A stretch of 61,632 nucleotides of DNA from ZCTH02-B3 sp036563895 (GTDB taxonomy: Bacteria > Bacillota > Bacilli > Paenibacillales > Paenibacillaceae), in NCBI GenBank assembly GCA_036563895.1, contig DATCLN010000176.1, forward strand, positions 1 through 61,632, in the 5' to 3' direction. Position 1 is the first letter of the stretch. Each line of letters starts with the position of its first letter. A program made the translations under genes and the position numbers. This document shows, in pieces, positions 1 through 8,868 of the stretch. The notes beneath the pieces were generated by a model. That model saw only the letters and a list, made by a program, of their open reading frames with translations. It did no database searches and was not told the origin of the DNA.

Positions 1-48
1 CCGCCCTCCAACGCGTGTCCCGTCATCCCGACGAAGGAGGAAACGCAG

Positions 49-1899
49 GTGGGAATCATCCGTCTGCTCGACGAACATGTCGCCAACCAGATCGCGGCCG
101 GCGAGGTGGTGGAGCGGCCCGCTTCCGTCGTCAAGGAACTGGTGGAGAACGCCATCGATGCCGGAGCCACCGCGATTGACGTCGAGGCGGAGGAAGGCGG
201 CCTCAAGCTCGTGCGGGTGACGGACAACGGCCACGGCATCGCGCCCGAGGACATGGAACTGGCGTTCCAGCGGCACGCCACGAGCAAGATCCGCAGCGGG
301 CGGGATCTGTTCCGCATCGCCACCCTGGGATTTCGGGGGGAGGCGCTGCCCAGCATTGCCGCCGTCGCCAGGGTGACTTGCCGCAGCGCGGCGGGCGACG
401 GAGGGCTGGGCGTGCGTCTTGACATCGAAGGCGGCCGGATCGTCCGCCGGGAGGAAACCGCCGCTTCCCGGGGAACGGACATCGCGGTGCGGGACCTGTT
501 TTTCAACACGCCGGCGCGGCTCAAATACATGCGCACCGTGCAGACCGAGCTGGGGCACGTCTGCGACGCGGTTTACCGGCAGGCCCTGGCCCACCCCGGG
601 ATCGCCTTCACGCTCCGCCACAACGGACAGGTGCTCCTGCGGACGCCGGGCAACGGCGATCTGCGCCAGGTCGTGGCGGCGATTTACGGCACCGCGGCGG
701 CCCGCGCGATGGTGGAGCTGGCCGGGGAACATCCGGATTACGCCATCTCGGGCCTGGTCGCCCTGCCCGTGGAGACGAGGAGCAACCGGAACGCCGTCAC
801 CATCGCGGTGAACGGCCGCCACGTGCGCAGCCCGGCGATCCTGCAAGCCCTGCTTGACGCGTATCACACGATGCTGCCGGTGAACCGCTATCCGCTGGCC
901 GTCGTGCATTTGCGCATGGATCCTTCGCTGCTGGACGTGAACGTCCATCCGTCCAAGCTGGAGGTGCGCTTCAGCAAGGAAGCGGAGCTGCGCGCTTTCG
1001 TGGAAGAGGCGGTCAGGCGGGCGCTCTACAGGCAGCCCTATATCCCATCCGGCCCGACTTCAAGAACGGCCAGGACGTCCGCTCCCGAACAGCAGCGAAT
1101 TCGATTCGTCCCCCAGGGGGGCGCGGGCACGGGAAGCGGCTGGCCGGCGACGCTAAAGGAACGGCAGACGGAGGGCTACCCTTTCCGGAAACGCGAAAAC
1201 AACCGCCCGGCGCAGGAAGGAACGTTCGTGCCCGAACGGGTGTGGCGGGCCGCTTTGGAGGAGCCGGAAGCCGCGGCCGCCGCACGGACGGAAAGCGCGG
1301 AAGTCCGCGAAACGGCGTTTCCCGAACTCCACTGGGTCGGCCAGGTGCACGGAACGTATATCGTGGCGCAAAACGAAAGCGGGCTGTTTCTCATCGACCA
1401 GCACGCCGCGCATGAACGCATCCAGTACGAACATTTTTACGATCTTTTCGGCCGTCCGCCGGAAGCAAGCCAGGAGCTGCTCTTGCCCGTGACGCTGGAA
1501 TTTCCGCCGGGCGAGGCGGCGGTGTTGCGCGGGAAGCTCCCCGTTTTCGAGGCGGTCGGGGTGTATCTGGAGGAATTCGGGGCGAGCGCGTTCATCGTAC
1601 GGTCGGTTCCCCATTGGTTCCCGGAAGGAGAGGAGGAGGCTCTCGTCCGGGAGATGGCGGAATGGGTCGTCGCCGAACGGGACGTGGACCTGGCGAAATT
1701 CCGGGAAAAGGCGGCGATCCTGTGCGCCTGCAAGGCGGCGGTCAAGGCCAACTCGGCCCTCTCCGCCGAAGCCGGGCAGCGGCTCCTGGAACGCCTGGCC
1801 TCCTGCAGGCAGCCGTACACGTGCCCGCACGGACGGCCGATCGTCGTGAGTTTCAGCCGCTACGAATTGGACAAAATGTTCAAAAGGGTGATGTCGTGA
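49..1899 (+). CDS. mutL: DNA mismatch repair protein MutL
   Basis: MutL couples mismatch recognition by MutS to strand incision and excision. The N-terminal GHKL ATPase motifs are all visible: ENAIDAGA, DNGHGI, GFRGEAL and the FFNTPAR segment. The C-terminal part carries the endonuclease motif DQHAAHE beginning at D450, and later ACKAAVKAN and CPHGRP, so this is the nicking type of MutL found in bacteria without MutH. A variable low-complexity linker lies around residues 335-420. Length (616 aa) is normal. The GTG start is set by AAGGAGG eight bases upstream. The window opens just before the gene, so mutS is presumably upstream but is not seen. Confidence 0.97.
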   Translation: MGIIRLLDEHVANQIAAGEVVERPASVVKELVENAIDAGATAIDVEAEEGGLKLVRVTDNGHGIAPEDMELAFQRHATSKIRSGRDLFRIATLGFRGEALPSIAAVARVTCRSAAGDGGLGVRLDIEGGRIVRREETAASRGTDIAVRDLFFNTPARLKYMRTVQTELGHVCDAVYRQALAHPGIAFTLRHNGQVLLRTPGNGDLRQVVAAIYGTAAARAMVELAGEHPDYAISGLVALPVETRSNRNAVTIAVNGRHVRSPAILQALLDAYHTMLPVNRYPLAVVHLRMDPSLLDVNVHPSKLEVRFSKEAELRAFVEEAVRRALYRQPYIPSGPTSRTARTSAPEQQRIRFVPQGGAGTGSGWPATLKERQTEGYPFRKRENNRPAQEGTFVPERVWRAALEEPEAAAAARTESAEVRETAFPELHWVGQVHGTYIVAQNESGLFLIDQHAAHERIQYEHFYDLFGRPPEASQELLLPVTLEFPPGEAAVLRGKLPVFEAVGVYLEEFGASAFIVRSVPHWFPEGEEEALVREMAEWVVAERDVDLAKFREKAAILCACKAAVKANSALSAEAGQRLLERLASCRQPYTCPHGRPIVVSFSRYELDKMFKRVMS

Positions 1900-2678
1900 T
1901 CGTAACCACAACGGAGCGGCCCGACCGGGAAACGGCGGCGCTGGCGCGGCGCCTCGCGGACGAACTGGGGGCGTCCTACGTGCCGCGCAGCCGGCGGACG
2001 CTCAGGGAGCTTCTCCGCCGGCACGGCGCGGACCGCGTGCTCGTGGCGGGCGCGGGCGGCCTCCGGCTGGTTTCGGATCTGGGGCCGCCGCTGTTTTTTC
2101 ATCCAGGCATGGCGCTGCTTCGCATCAAGCGGCTGCAGGGCGGCGGCCGCGACACCCTGGTGGACGTGACGGGCGTGCGTTCCGGCGACCGGGTGCTGGA
2201 CTGCACCGCCGGTCTCGGGGCGGACGCCATCGTGTTTTCCTACGCCGCGGGTCCCGAAGGAAAGGTGACCGCCCTGGAGATCTCGCCGATTTTGCATGTG
2301 ATCGTCCGCGAAGGGTTGGCTTCCTATACCACCGGGGACGCGGAAATCGACGCCGCGATGCGCCGCATCGACGCCAGGCGGGCCGATTGCGCGGAATTTC
2401 TCGCGGCGCTGCCGGACAAAAGCTTCGACATTGTCTATTTCGATCCGATGTTCCGCATTCCCGTGCGCACTTCCCCCGGCATGGTGCCGGTCCGTCCTTT
2501 CGCGGAAGACCGTCCCCTGGACGGGGAGACGGTACGGCAAGCCGTGCGCGTCGCCCGCCGGCGGGTCGTGCTGAAGGATCATCGCGACAGCGGGGAGTTT
2601 GAACGGCTTGGCTTTTCCGCCCTTCGGAGACCGTCCTCCGCCGTCGCCTACGGGGTGATCGAATGTGACGGGGAATGA
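1896..2678 (+). CDS. class I SAM-dependent methyltransferase (RsmJ-like)
   Basis: A 260 aa protein with a Rossmann methyltransferase core: LDCTAGLGADAIVFS is the SAM-binding motif I, and FDPMFRIP is the motif IV-like acidic/proline loop. The overall pattern resembles the RsmJ type of 16S rRNA guanine methyltransferase, so an RNA target is plausible but not proven. The GTG start overlaps the mutL stop by four bases (GTGA), with AAAAGGG upstream, so it is translationally coupled to mutL. It also overlaps the start of miaA. A methyltransferase between mutL and miaA is a Paenibacillus-like arrangement. Confidence 0.85.
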   Translation: MIVTTTERPDRETAALARRLADELGASYVPRSRRTLRELLRRHGADRVLVAGAGGLRLVSDLGPPLFFHPGMALLRIKRLQGGGRDTLVDVTGVRSGDRVLDCTAGLGADAIVFSYAAGPEGKVTALEISPILHVIVREGLASYTTGDAEIDAAMRRIDARRADCAEFLAALPDKSFDIVYFDPMFRIPVRTSPGMVPVRPFAEDRPLDGETVRQAVRVARRRVVLKDHRDSGEFERLGFSALRRPSSAVAYGVIECDGE

Positions 2679-3675
2679 CCGCGGGGATCGTGCCGGAAAA
2701 CGCGCCGGGGACCGTTCCGGGACCCGCCCGCCGCTCATCGCCATCGTCGGCCCCACCGCCGTCGGCAAAACGGCCTTAAGCCTTGATCTGGCCGAGCGCT
2801 TTGGATGCGAAATCATCAACGGCGACTCCATGCAGGTCTACCGGCGCATGGACATCGGCACCGCCAAGCTTCCTCCGGAGGAGCGGCGGGGCATCCCGCA
2901 TCACCTCATCGACATCCGCGAACCCCATGAACCTTTTTCCGTGGCGGAATTCCAGAAACTTTGCGCGGAGCTGATCAATGACATCGCGTCCCGGGGCCGG
3001 CTGCCGATGCTCGTAGGCGGAACGGGACTCTACGTCGAAGCGGTTTGCTACGGGTTTCCGCTGAGCGAAGCCGCCGACGCGGACCCGGATTTCCGGCGGC
3101 GAATGCGGGCGATCGCGGAAAGCGAAGGGCCGGAAGTCCTTCACGCTCGCCTGAAGGAAGTGGATCCCGAAACGGCGGCCCGACTGCATCCCCGAGATGT
3201 GAAGCGCGTCATCCGCGCCCTGGAAGTGTACGAAACGACCGGCAGGCCGATGTCGGAGGTTCAGGCCCAGCGCAGGGGCGAACCGAAAACCTCGCCCTAT
3301 GACCTGCTCATCCTGGGGCTCAAGATGGATCGTGAAAAGCTGTATGAGAGGATCGAACGGCGGGTGGAGGAAATGCTGGCGGCCGGGCTCGTCCGGGAAG
3401 TGGCCTCCCTTCTTGCGGAAGGCGTCCCCCGCACCGCCACGTCCATGCAGGCCATCGGGTACAAGGAAATCGCCGCCTATCTCGCCGGCGAGACCGACTA
3501 CCCGGCGGCCGTCGCCGCCCTGATCCGCAACACCCGCCGTTTCGCCAAGCGGCAGCTTTCCTGGTTTCGCCGGATGCCCGGCATCGTCTGGGTGGACGCG
3601 GGCGAAAAAAAGGAAATCCTTTATCGGAAAACTTGTGATATAATAACAGGAAAGTTATTGTCAAATCGCGAATAA
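2665..3675 (+). CDS. miaA: tRNA dimethylallyltransferase
   Basis: MiaA transfers a dimethylallyl group to N6 of adenosine 37 in tRNAs that read codons starting with U. The P-loop GPTAVGKTALS is near the N terminus, followed by GDSMQVYRRMDIGTAK, HHLIDI and GGTGLYVEA, all diagnostic. Length is 336 aa, slightly long because of a basic 20-residue N-terminal extension. The start is GTG at 2665, inside the end of the preceding methyltransferase gene. The last codons contain what looks like the hfq promoter. Confidence 0.96.
   Translation: MTGNDRGDRAGKRAGDRSGTRPPLIAIVGPTAVGKTALSLDLAERFGCEIINGDSMQVYRRMDIGTAKLPPEERRGIPHHLIDIREPHEPFSVAEFQKLCAELINDIASRGRLPMLVGGTGLYVEAVCYGFPLSEAADADPDFRRRMRAIAESEGPEVLHARLKEVDPETAARLHPRDVKRVIRALEVYETTGRPMSEVQAQRRGEPKTSPYDLLILGLKMDREKLYERIERRVEEMLAAGLVREVASLLAEGVPRTATSMQAIGYKEIAAYLAGETDYPAAVAALIRNTRRFAKRQLSWFRRMPGIVWVDAGEKKEILYRKTCDIITGKLLSNRE
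3636..3644 (+). promoter_or_regulatory. extended -10 promoter for hfq inside miaA
   Basis: TGA followed directly by TATAAT (3639-3644) makes an extended -10 element in the last codons of miaA. No convincing -35 is present, which is common for extended -10 promoters. It would give hfq its own transcript with a leader of about 70 bases. Confidence 0.5.
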
Positions 3676-3720
3676 AATCGTACAACACCCTAATTCTTCG
3701 GCGATGGGGGTATCCGGCCA

Positions 3721-3966
3721 ATGAATAAATCCATCAATATCCAGGACACGTTCCTCAACCAGCTGCGCAAGGACAGCATACCGGTTACCGTATATCTGAC
3801 GAACGGATTCCAGATCCGGGGCGTGGTGCGCGCCTTTGACAATTTCACCATCGTCATCGACAGCGACGGCCGCCAGCAGATGATTTACAAGCACGCCATC
3901 AGCACGTTTACACCGCAGCGGAACGTATCCCTTGTGCAGCCGCAGGAGTCGGGGACGGAAGCTTGA
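3721..3966 (+). CDS. hfq: RNA chaperone Hfq
   Basis: Hfq forms hexameric rings that bind small RNAs and U- or A-rich mRNA segments. The 81 aa protein shows the Sm1 region (residues 1-45, with DTFLNQLRKD and VYLTNGFQIRGVV) and the Sm2 signature YKHAIST. The C-terminal tail is short, as in other Firmicutes. The ATG start has a G-rich stretch upstream. Its place after miaA is conserved in Bacillales. A terminator follows the gene. Confidence 0.97.
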   Translation: MNKSINIQDTFLNQLRKDSIPVTVYLTNGFQIRGVVRAFDNFTIVIDSDGRQQMIYKHAISTFTPQRNVSLVQPQESGTEA

Positions 3967-4033
3967 CTTCCAAGAGGTTTGAAACTTTTTGCCCCCCATT
4001 TGCGTCTAACTGAATGAATAAATTCCGAATCAG

Positions 4034-4060
4034 AGCAACCCGGTAAGGGTTGTTCTTATT
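4034..4060 (+). terminator. intrinsic terminator after hfq
   Basis: AGCAACCC and GGGTTGTT form an eight-base stem around a GGTAA-type loop, followed by TTCTTATTTA. This ends the miaA-hfq transcript before the penicillin-binding protein gene. Confidence 0.7.
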
Positions 4061-4172
4061 TATGGCGGACCTTGTTTGCAGGAAAACTTAAAGAGAGAGA
4101 AAACCATCGGAACCCGGACCGCATGCCGGCGTTCCGGGGACGTTTCGGGGGATTCGAAGGGGGAGAGCCAAT

Positions 4173-6728
4173 ATGGGCAAAGCCGCTCCGCGGGGAAAAC
4201 CCCGCAGGGGCGCCTCCGTCCGCCGCGGGCGGAAAGTGGGCACGGCCTTTCTGTGGGTGTTTTACGCCGGGTTGTTCATCGCCGTTTGCGTGGTGCTTGG
4301 GTATTTGCTGATCATTTTGAACGGCGAACGAATCCTGAGGGAAAACGAAAACCGCTTCGAGCTGGCGCAGGCCACGGTCATCACCGACCGGGACGGCCGC
4401 CAGGTCACGAAGCTGTACGTGGCCGAAGGCAACCGCGACTACGTGGAGTTCAAGGACATTCCGGAGCTGGTCCGGCAGGCGTTCATCGTCACCGAAGACC
4501 GGCGGTTTTACGAGCATCGGGGGGTCGATTTCTGGAGCATTGGAAGAGCGCTGGTGAAGGATCTCATCGCCGGCGACTGGGTGGAAGGCGGCAGCACCAT
4601 CACGCAGCAGCTGGCCAAGAACCTGTTTCTCACCTCCGACAAGACGCTGTTTCGCAAGGCGACGGAAGCTTCCATCGCGCTGGCGCTGGAAAACCACCGC
4701 ACGAAGGACCAGATTCTCGAGCTGTACCTGAACCGGATCTATTTCGGCAAAGGGCAGTACGGAATCAAGACCGCGGCGAAGTTTTATTTCAACAAGGATC
4801 TGAAGGATCTGGAGCTGTGGGAAATCGCCACGCTGGCGGGCATTCCGAAGGCGCCCAACGTGTACAACCCGCTGGCTGACCCGGAAAAATCCAAGCAGCG
4901 ACGCGCCGTCGTGCTGGATCTCATGGCGGAGGCCGGCATCGTCACGCCCGAAGAGGCGGAGAAAGCCAAAAAGGTCGAGTATGACCCGAAAAGGGCGCAG
5001 ACGCAAAGCGCCGGAACGCAGTATCCGACCTACGCCGACTACGTCCTGGACGAGGCCGTACGGGTGACCGGCCTGAACGAGGACCGGATCATGCGGGGCG
5101 GCTACACCATCGTCACGGCCATCGACATCGCGGCCCAGCAGGCGATGGAGAAGGCGTTCGCGGACGACGATCATTTCGAAAAAAGCGGGGACGGCACTTC
5201 GGCGCAGGGCGCGATGGTGATCCTCGACCAGCACACCGGCGAGATCACCGCCATGGTCGGCGGGCGCGATTACGCCGTCAAAGGGTGGAACCGCGTCACC
5301 AAGCGGCGCCAGCCGGGTTCCTCGTTCAAGCCCATCGCGTCGTACGGCCCGGCCCTGGAAACGGGAAAATGGTTCCCGTGGTCGACCCTGCGCGACGACA
5401 AACGCTGTTACGACAATGGAAAATACTGTCCGACCGATTCCAACCGGGTCAAATACATCGGACCGGTCAGCATGAGCCGGGCGGTGAAGGAATCGCGCAA
5501 CCAGCCGGCGGTCTGGCTGCTCAACGAGATCGGCGTGGGAGCCGGGGTCGAATTCGCACGCCGGCTCGGCATCGAGCTTGCGCCGGAAGACCGCAACCTG
5601 GCCATTGCCCTGGGCGGGCTCACGAGCGGCGTGACCCCGCTGGAGATGGCGCGGGCCTACGCGGCCTTCGCCAACGGCGGCTTTTTGCCGGAACCGCACA
5701 CCATTCTTGAAATCCGGGACAGTTCGGGAAAAACGGTCTACAAGTACAAGGAAAAGGAACCCGAACGGGTGATGAAGGCCGAAACGTCCTACTACATGAC
5801 GCAGCTTCTGCTGGAAGTGGTCAAGCCCGGCGGCACCGGCACGCGCGCTGCCATCCAGGGCCGCCAGGTAGCGGGCAAGACCGGCACCACCCAATTGGGC
5901 ATCCCCGGGGTGAAGGACGAAGGCAACCGCGACGTCTGGTTCGTCGGATACACCCCCGAGTATACCGCCGCGGTGTGGATGGGGTACGACCGCACGGATG
6001 AGAAGCATTATCTGCAAAAGGGCAGCGGCCAGGCGGCGGCGCTGTTCTCCGCCGTCATGTCGGAGGCGCTGAAAAACAAGGAAAAACGCTCGTTCCCGAA
6101 GCCCGAGGGGATTGAGAAGAAGGAAGAGCTGGCGCCCGTCACGGGCCTTGAGGCCGAATACATGCCGCTTGACGTGCTGGTGAAGCTTTCCTGGCAGCCT
6201 TCCTCCGCGAAGGATGTGGTGTACAGGATATACCGGAAAGCCGAAGGGCTGGAAGAATCGTTCACCCTGCTTGCCGAAACGGCGGAGCCCGCGTTTTACG
6301 ACCTGGCGATTTTCCCGGAGATGACGTACGTCTATTACGTGACCGTCTACGACGCCGCGGCCCGGAAGGAAAGCCCGCCTTCGGAGCAGGTGTCGGTCTA
6401 CATCGAGACGGAGCTGCCGGAAATCATCATCCCCGAAGAACCGGGCGAGGGAGGCGAACCGCCGGGCGAAGGCCTGCCGGAAAGCCCGCCGGCCGGGGAA
6501 GAGGGGCCCGGTGAAGGAACGCCTGAAAGTCCTCCCGCGGAGGGCGAGACGCCTCCGGCGGAACCGCCCGCCGGTCCGGTGAAACCGCCCGCCGGTCCGA
6601 CGGAAGGAGCCGGTCCTCCGGAGGAAGGGAAATCGCCTGGTGAAGAAACGCCGTCAGTCCCGCCCGGTGAGGGCGAATCGCCGCAGTTCGGGGTCGACGG
6701 CTCCCAATCGAGGACGCCGGTCCCTTGA
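4173..6728 (+). CDS. class A penicillin-binding protein (PBP1A)
   Basis: A bifunctional peptidoglycan synthase of 851 aa. A basic cytoplasmic tail is followed by one membrane segment (about residues 23-49). The glycosyltransferase domain (GT51) has the catalytic glutamate in VTEDRRFYEH (E108) and the GGSTITQQLAKN motif. The transpeptidase has PGSSFKP (SxxK), SRNQ (SxN) and AGKTGTT (KTG). After the transpeptidase comes a fibronectin type III-like domain (about residues 650-750), then a tail of roughly 90 residues rich in Pro, Gly and Glu with recurring PGEG and ESPPA words. The ATG start follows GGGGGAGAG. Confidence 0.95.
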   Translation: MGKAAPRGKPRRGASVRRGRKVGTAFLWVFYAGLFIAVCVVLGYLLIILNGERILRENENRFELAQATVITDRDGRQVTKLYVAEGNRDYVEFKDIPELVRQAFIVTEDRRFYEHRGVDFWSIGRALVKDLIAGDWVEGGSTITQQLAKNLFLTSDKTLFRKATEASIALALENHRTKDQILELYLNRIYFGKGQYGIKTAAKFYFNKDLKDLELWEIATLAGIPKAPNVYNPLADPEKSKQRRAVVLDLMAEAGIVTPEEAEKAKKVEYDPKRAQTQSAGTQYPTYADYVLDEAVRVTGLNEDRIMRGGYTIVTAIDIAAQQAMEKAFADDDHFEKSGDGTSAQGAMVILDQHTGEITAMVGGRDYAVKGWNRVTKRRQPGSSFKPIASYGPALETGKWFPWSTLRDDKRCYDNGKYCPTDSNRVKYIGPVSMSRAVKESRNQPAVWLLNEIGVGAGVEFARRLGIELAPEDRNLAIALGGLTSGVTPLEMARAYAAFANGGFLPEPHTILEIRDSSGKTVYKYKEKEPERVMKAETSYYMTQLLLEVVKPGGTGTRAAIQGRQVAGKTGTTQLGIPGVKDEGNRDVWFVGYTPEYTAAVWMGYDRTDEKHYLQKGSGQAAALFSAVMSEALKNKEKRSFPKPEGIEKKEELAPVTGLEAEYMPLDVLVKLSWQPSSAKDVVYRIYRKAEGLEESFTLLAETAEPAFYDLAIFPEMTYVYYVTVYDAAARKESPPSEQVSVYIETELPEIIIPEEPGEGGEPPGEGLPESPPAGEEGPGEGTPESPPAEGETPPAEPPAGPVKPPAGPTEGAGPPEEGKSPGEETPSVPPGEGESPQFGVDGSQSRTPVP

Positions 6729-6891
6729 AATTTTTAGTCGTAAAAGTGACTTCAGGTTTTCGATTCAAGGCGACGACTCCAACATTGGCTCCGGAGCTTC
6801 CGGGGCTTCGTTGGAGTCGATAATTCGACTATAATGTTCCAAATCAGGCCGCTGGCGGATCTTGGAGTCAAAAAAACGACTAAAATTCTCC
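6727..6891 (+). repeat. cluster of short dyad repeats (AGTCG...GACTCCAA)
   Basis: The gap 6729-7117 contains related inverted-repeat elements. 6811-6840 and 6862-6891 both read TTGGAGTC, a short A/T-rich core, CGACTA and an A/T-rich end. A third, more degenerate copy lies inverted at 6731-6756. A fourth half element (CGACTCCAAC, 6774-6783) forms a perfect 10-base inverted repeat with 6810-6819, enclosing the 10-base palindrome at 6788-6797. No U-rich tail supports a simple terminator. The rest of the gap, 6892-7117, shows no gene or clear promoter. Confidence 0.6.
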
Positions 6892-7117
6892 AGCCCGTGC
6901 TTTGGCCGATTCCGGATCCGGATATTTTTCCGGTGTTCCGAAAATACGGCCGGAAAAGTCACGGGCGAACGCGGGAACGCGGGGGGCCGGGGTCCGGCCG
7001 GAAAAATCGCATGCCGGATGTGGAGCGCGGCCCCCGATTTATGTTAAGATTCGGATATATCGGCGCGGGGTGTACCAGCGGCGGCCGCACCCCGCCGCAC
7101 GGAGAGGAACATGCATC

Positions 7118-7678
7118 ATGAAGCGCAAATTTTCGGACCGTGCCAACTGGCGCCGCATCCTCAAGAAAAGCTACGCCTGCGTTCCGATGAACGAGGCGCG
7201 GTTTCGCGGTTTCGTGACCCTGTTTCGCATCCATGAACTCAGGGAGCCGCTGTGGAGGGAATACGGCGGAAAACGGGTGTGCCTGGCGGACAGGGGATAC
7301 CTGTGGATGCAGCACTACCCGAAAGGCGAACATTTCGTCGTCACCACGATGTTCAACGACGCGGGACGCGTCGTGCAATGGTATATCGATATTTGCAAAA
7401 CGCAGGGCGTCACCGAGCAGCAGGTTCCCTGGTTCGACGACCTGTTTCTGGACATCGTCGTCCTCCCGGGCGGCGAAACGCTGCTTCTGGACGAAGACGA
7501 GCTGGAAGAAGCGCTGGACGAAGGGCAAATCACCGAACGGGACGCGGAGATGGCCGAACGGACCGCCAGGCAGGTGCTGGAAAGCATCCGCAACAAGCGG
7601 TTTCCTTTTTTCCGCCTGAGCGTGGAACACCGGCGGCTGCTGCTTCGCCGTCTCGGCTGGGAGGCGGGCTGTTCCTGA
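7118..7678 (+). CDS. DUF402 domain protein, possible nucleotide phosphatase
   Basis: A soluble protein of 186 aa. The central part, from about residue 60 to 120, fits the DUF402 fold: GYLWMQHYPKGEHF, a VQWYIDI strand and the acidic WFDDLFLDIVV segment. Some DUF402 proteins of Gram-positive bacteria hydrolyse nucleoside tri- and diphosphates using acidic residues in that region. The C terminus is helical and charged. ATG at 7118 is chosen because GGAGAGGAA lies eight bases upstream. Neighbours (PBP1A, spoVK) do not define its role. Confidence 0.75.
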   Translation: MKRKFSDRANWRRILKKSYACVPMNEARFRGFVTLFRIHELREPLWREYGGKRVCLADRGYLWMQHYPKGEHFVVTTMFNDAGRVVQWYIDICKTQGVTEQQVPWFDDLFLDIVVLPGGETLLLDEDELEEALDEGQITERDAEMAERTARQVLESIRNKRFPFFRLSVEHRRLLLRRLGWEAGCS

Positions 7679-7795
7679 ACTCCGCGCGGGCGTGCGCCGG
7701 ACGGCTCCGGCATGGCGGATGAACGGGCCGAATACATTGTTAAGGCGGCAGAATCAAGGCCGGTGACGACAACGCCCAGCGGGAGGAGCGAGGCT

Positions 7796-8767
7796 ATGAA
7801 CGAACGGGCGAGACTGCCGGAAACGCGGGAATCCGCCCCTTCGCGTCCGGACCGGAGAATCAACGTCGTGCTGCGGTCCGCGGCCGCGGAGCAGGCCGTG
7901 CCGCTGCCGGGCGTTCGCCCCCGCACGCTTCCGTCCGAGGGTCCCTGGTCCGAATGGCAAAGGGAACTGGACCGCTTGGTCGGACTGGAAGAGGTGAAGG
8001 CGCTCGTCTACGAAATTTACGCCCTGCTGCAGGTCGGGCAAATGCGCGCCGCGGCGGGCCTGTCGAACAGCCAGCATGTGTTCCACATGATTTTCAAGGG
8101 CAATCCCGGCACCGGCAAAACGACGGTGGCCCGCATCCTGGCGCGGCTTCTGCAAAGCATGGGCGTGCTGAGCAAGGGACACCTGGTGGAAGTGGAACGC
8201 GCCGATCTGGTCGGCGAATACATCGGACATACGGCGCAGAAGACGCGGGAATGGATCCGCAAGGCGATGGGCGGCATCCTGTTCGTCGACGAGGCGTACA
8301 GCCTGGCGAGGGGCGGCGAGAAGGACTTCGGGAAGGAAGCGATCGACACGCTGGTCAAGGCGATGGAAGACCACCGCAATCAGTTCGTGCTCATCCTGGC
8401 CGGGTACACGCTGGAGATGGAAGCCTTCCTGATGTCGAATCCCGGTCTTCCGTCGCGTTTTCCGATCCGGATGACTTTCCGCGACTACACGACGGACCAG
8501 CTGATCCAGATCGCCGAACTGATGGCCAGGGAACGGGATTACACCCTGCTCCCGCAGACGGTGCAAAAGCTTCGGCAGATGGTGATTGCCGAAAAAAACG
8601 CCCGCTTGTATTCGTTCAGCAACGCCCGTTTCATCCGCAACGTGCTGGAGCGGGCCATCCGCAACCAGGCCGTGCGGCTGCTCGAACAGTATCCGAACGG
8701 TGCGCCGGGGCGGATGGAGCTTATGGACATCCGACCGGAGGACCTGCGCATGGACGGGTGGGAGTGA
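7796..8767 (+). CDS. spoVK: stage V sporulation protein K, AAA+ ATPase
   Basis: A 323 aa CbxX/CfxQ-family AAA+ ATPase needed late in sporulation in Bacillus subtilis. Walker A is GNPGTGKTT and Walker B is ILFVDEAYSL; the arginine-rich lid follows in the last 100 residues. An upstream in-frame ATG exists at 7712, but ATG at 7796 has GGGAGGAG upstream and starts nearer the family N terminus. The sequence AATACATT at 7731-7738 resembles a sigma-E -10 element, but no good -35 was seen. Position upstream of hflX matches B. subtilis. Confidence 0.92.
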   Translation: MNERARLPETRESAPSRPDRRINVVLRSAAAEQAVPLPGVRPRTLPSEGPWSEWQRELDRLVGLEEVKALVYEIYALLQVGQMRAAAGLSNSQHVFHMIFKGNPGTGKTTVARILARLLQSMGVLSKGHLVEVERADLVGEYIGHTAQKTREWIRKAMGGILFVDEAYSLARGGEKDFGKEAIDTLVKAMEDHRNQFVLILAGYTLEMEAFLMSNPGLPSRFPIRMTFRDYTTDQLIQIAELMARERDYTLLPQTVQKLRQMVIAEKNARLYSFSNARFIRNVLERAIRNQAVRLLEQYPNGAPGRMELMDIRPEDLRMDGWE

Positions 8768-8868
8768 TCCGTTGCACGGCGGGAGCGAACCGCCGCACGG
8801 ACGGAAGGAAGCGATCCGCGGAAGGAAGAACGGCGGACGGGAAGCACAGCGCGAAAAGGGGGAAGGCG

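Noticed and set aside
1..48. End of mutS at the left edge
   Set aside because: All three frames are open and too short to assign; only the mutL ribosome site is certain.
4056..6017. A minus-strand open frame of about 650 codons opposite PBP1A
   Set aside because: Arginine- and histidine-rich shadow translation without family motifs.
7712..7795. Upstream ATG giving a longer SpoVK
   Set aside because: The internal ATG at 7796 has a much better ribosome site; the extra 28 residues look untranslated.
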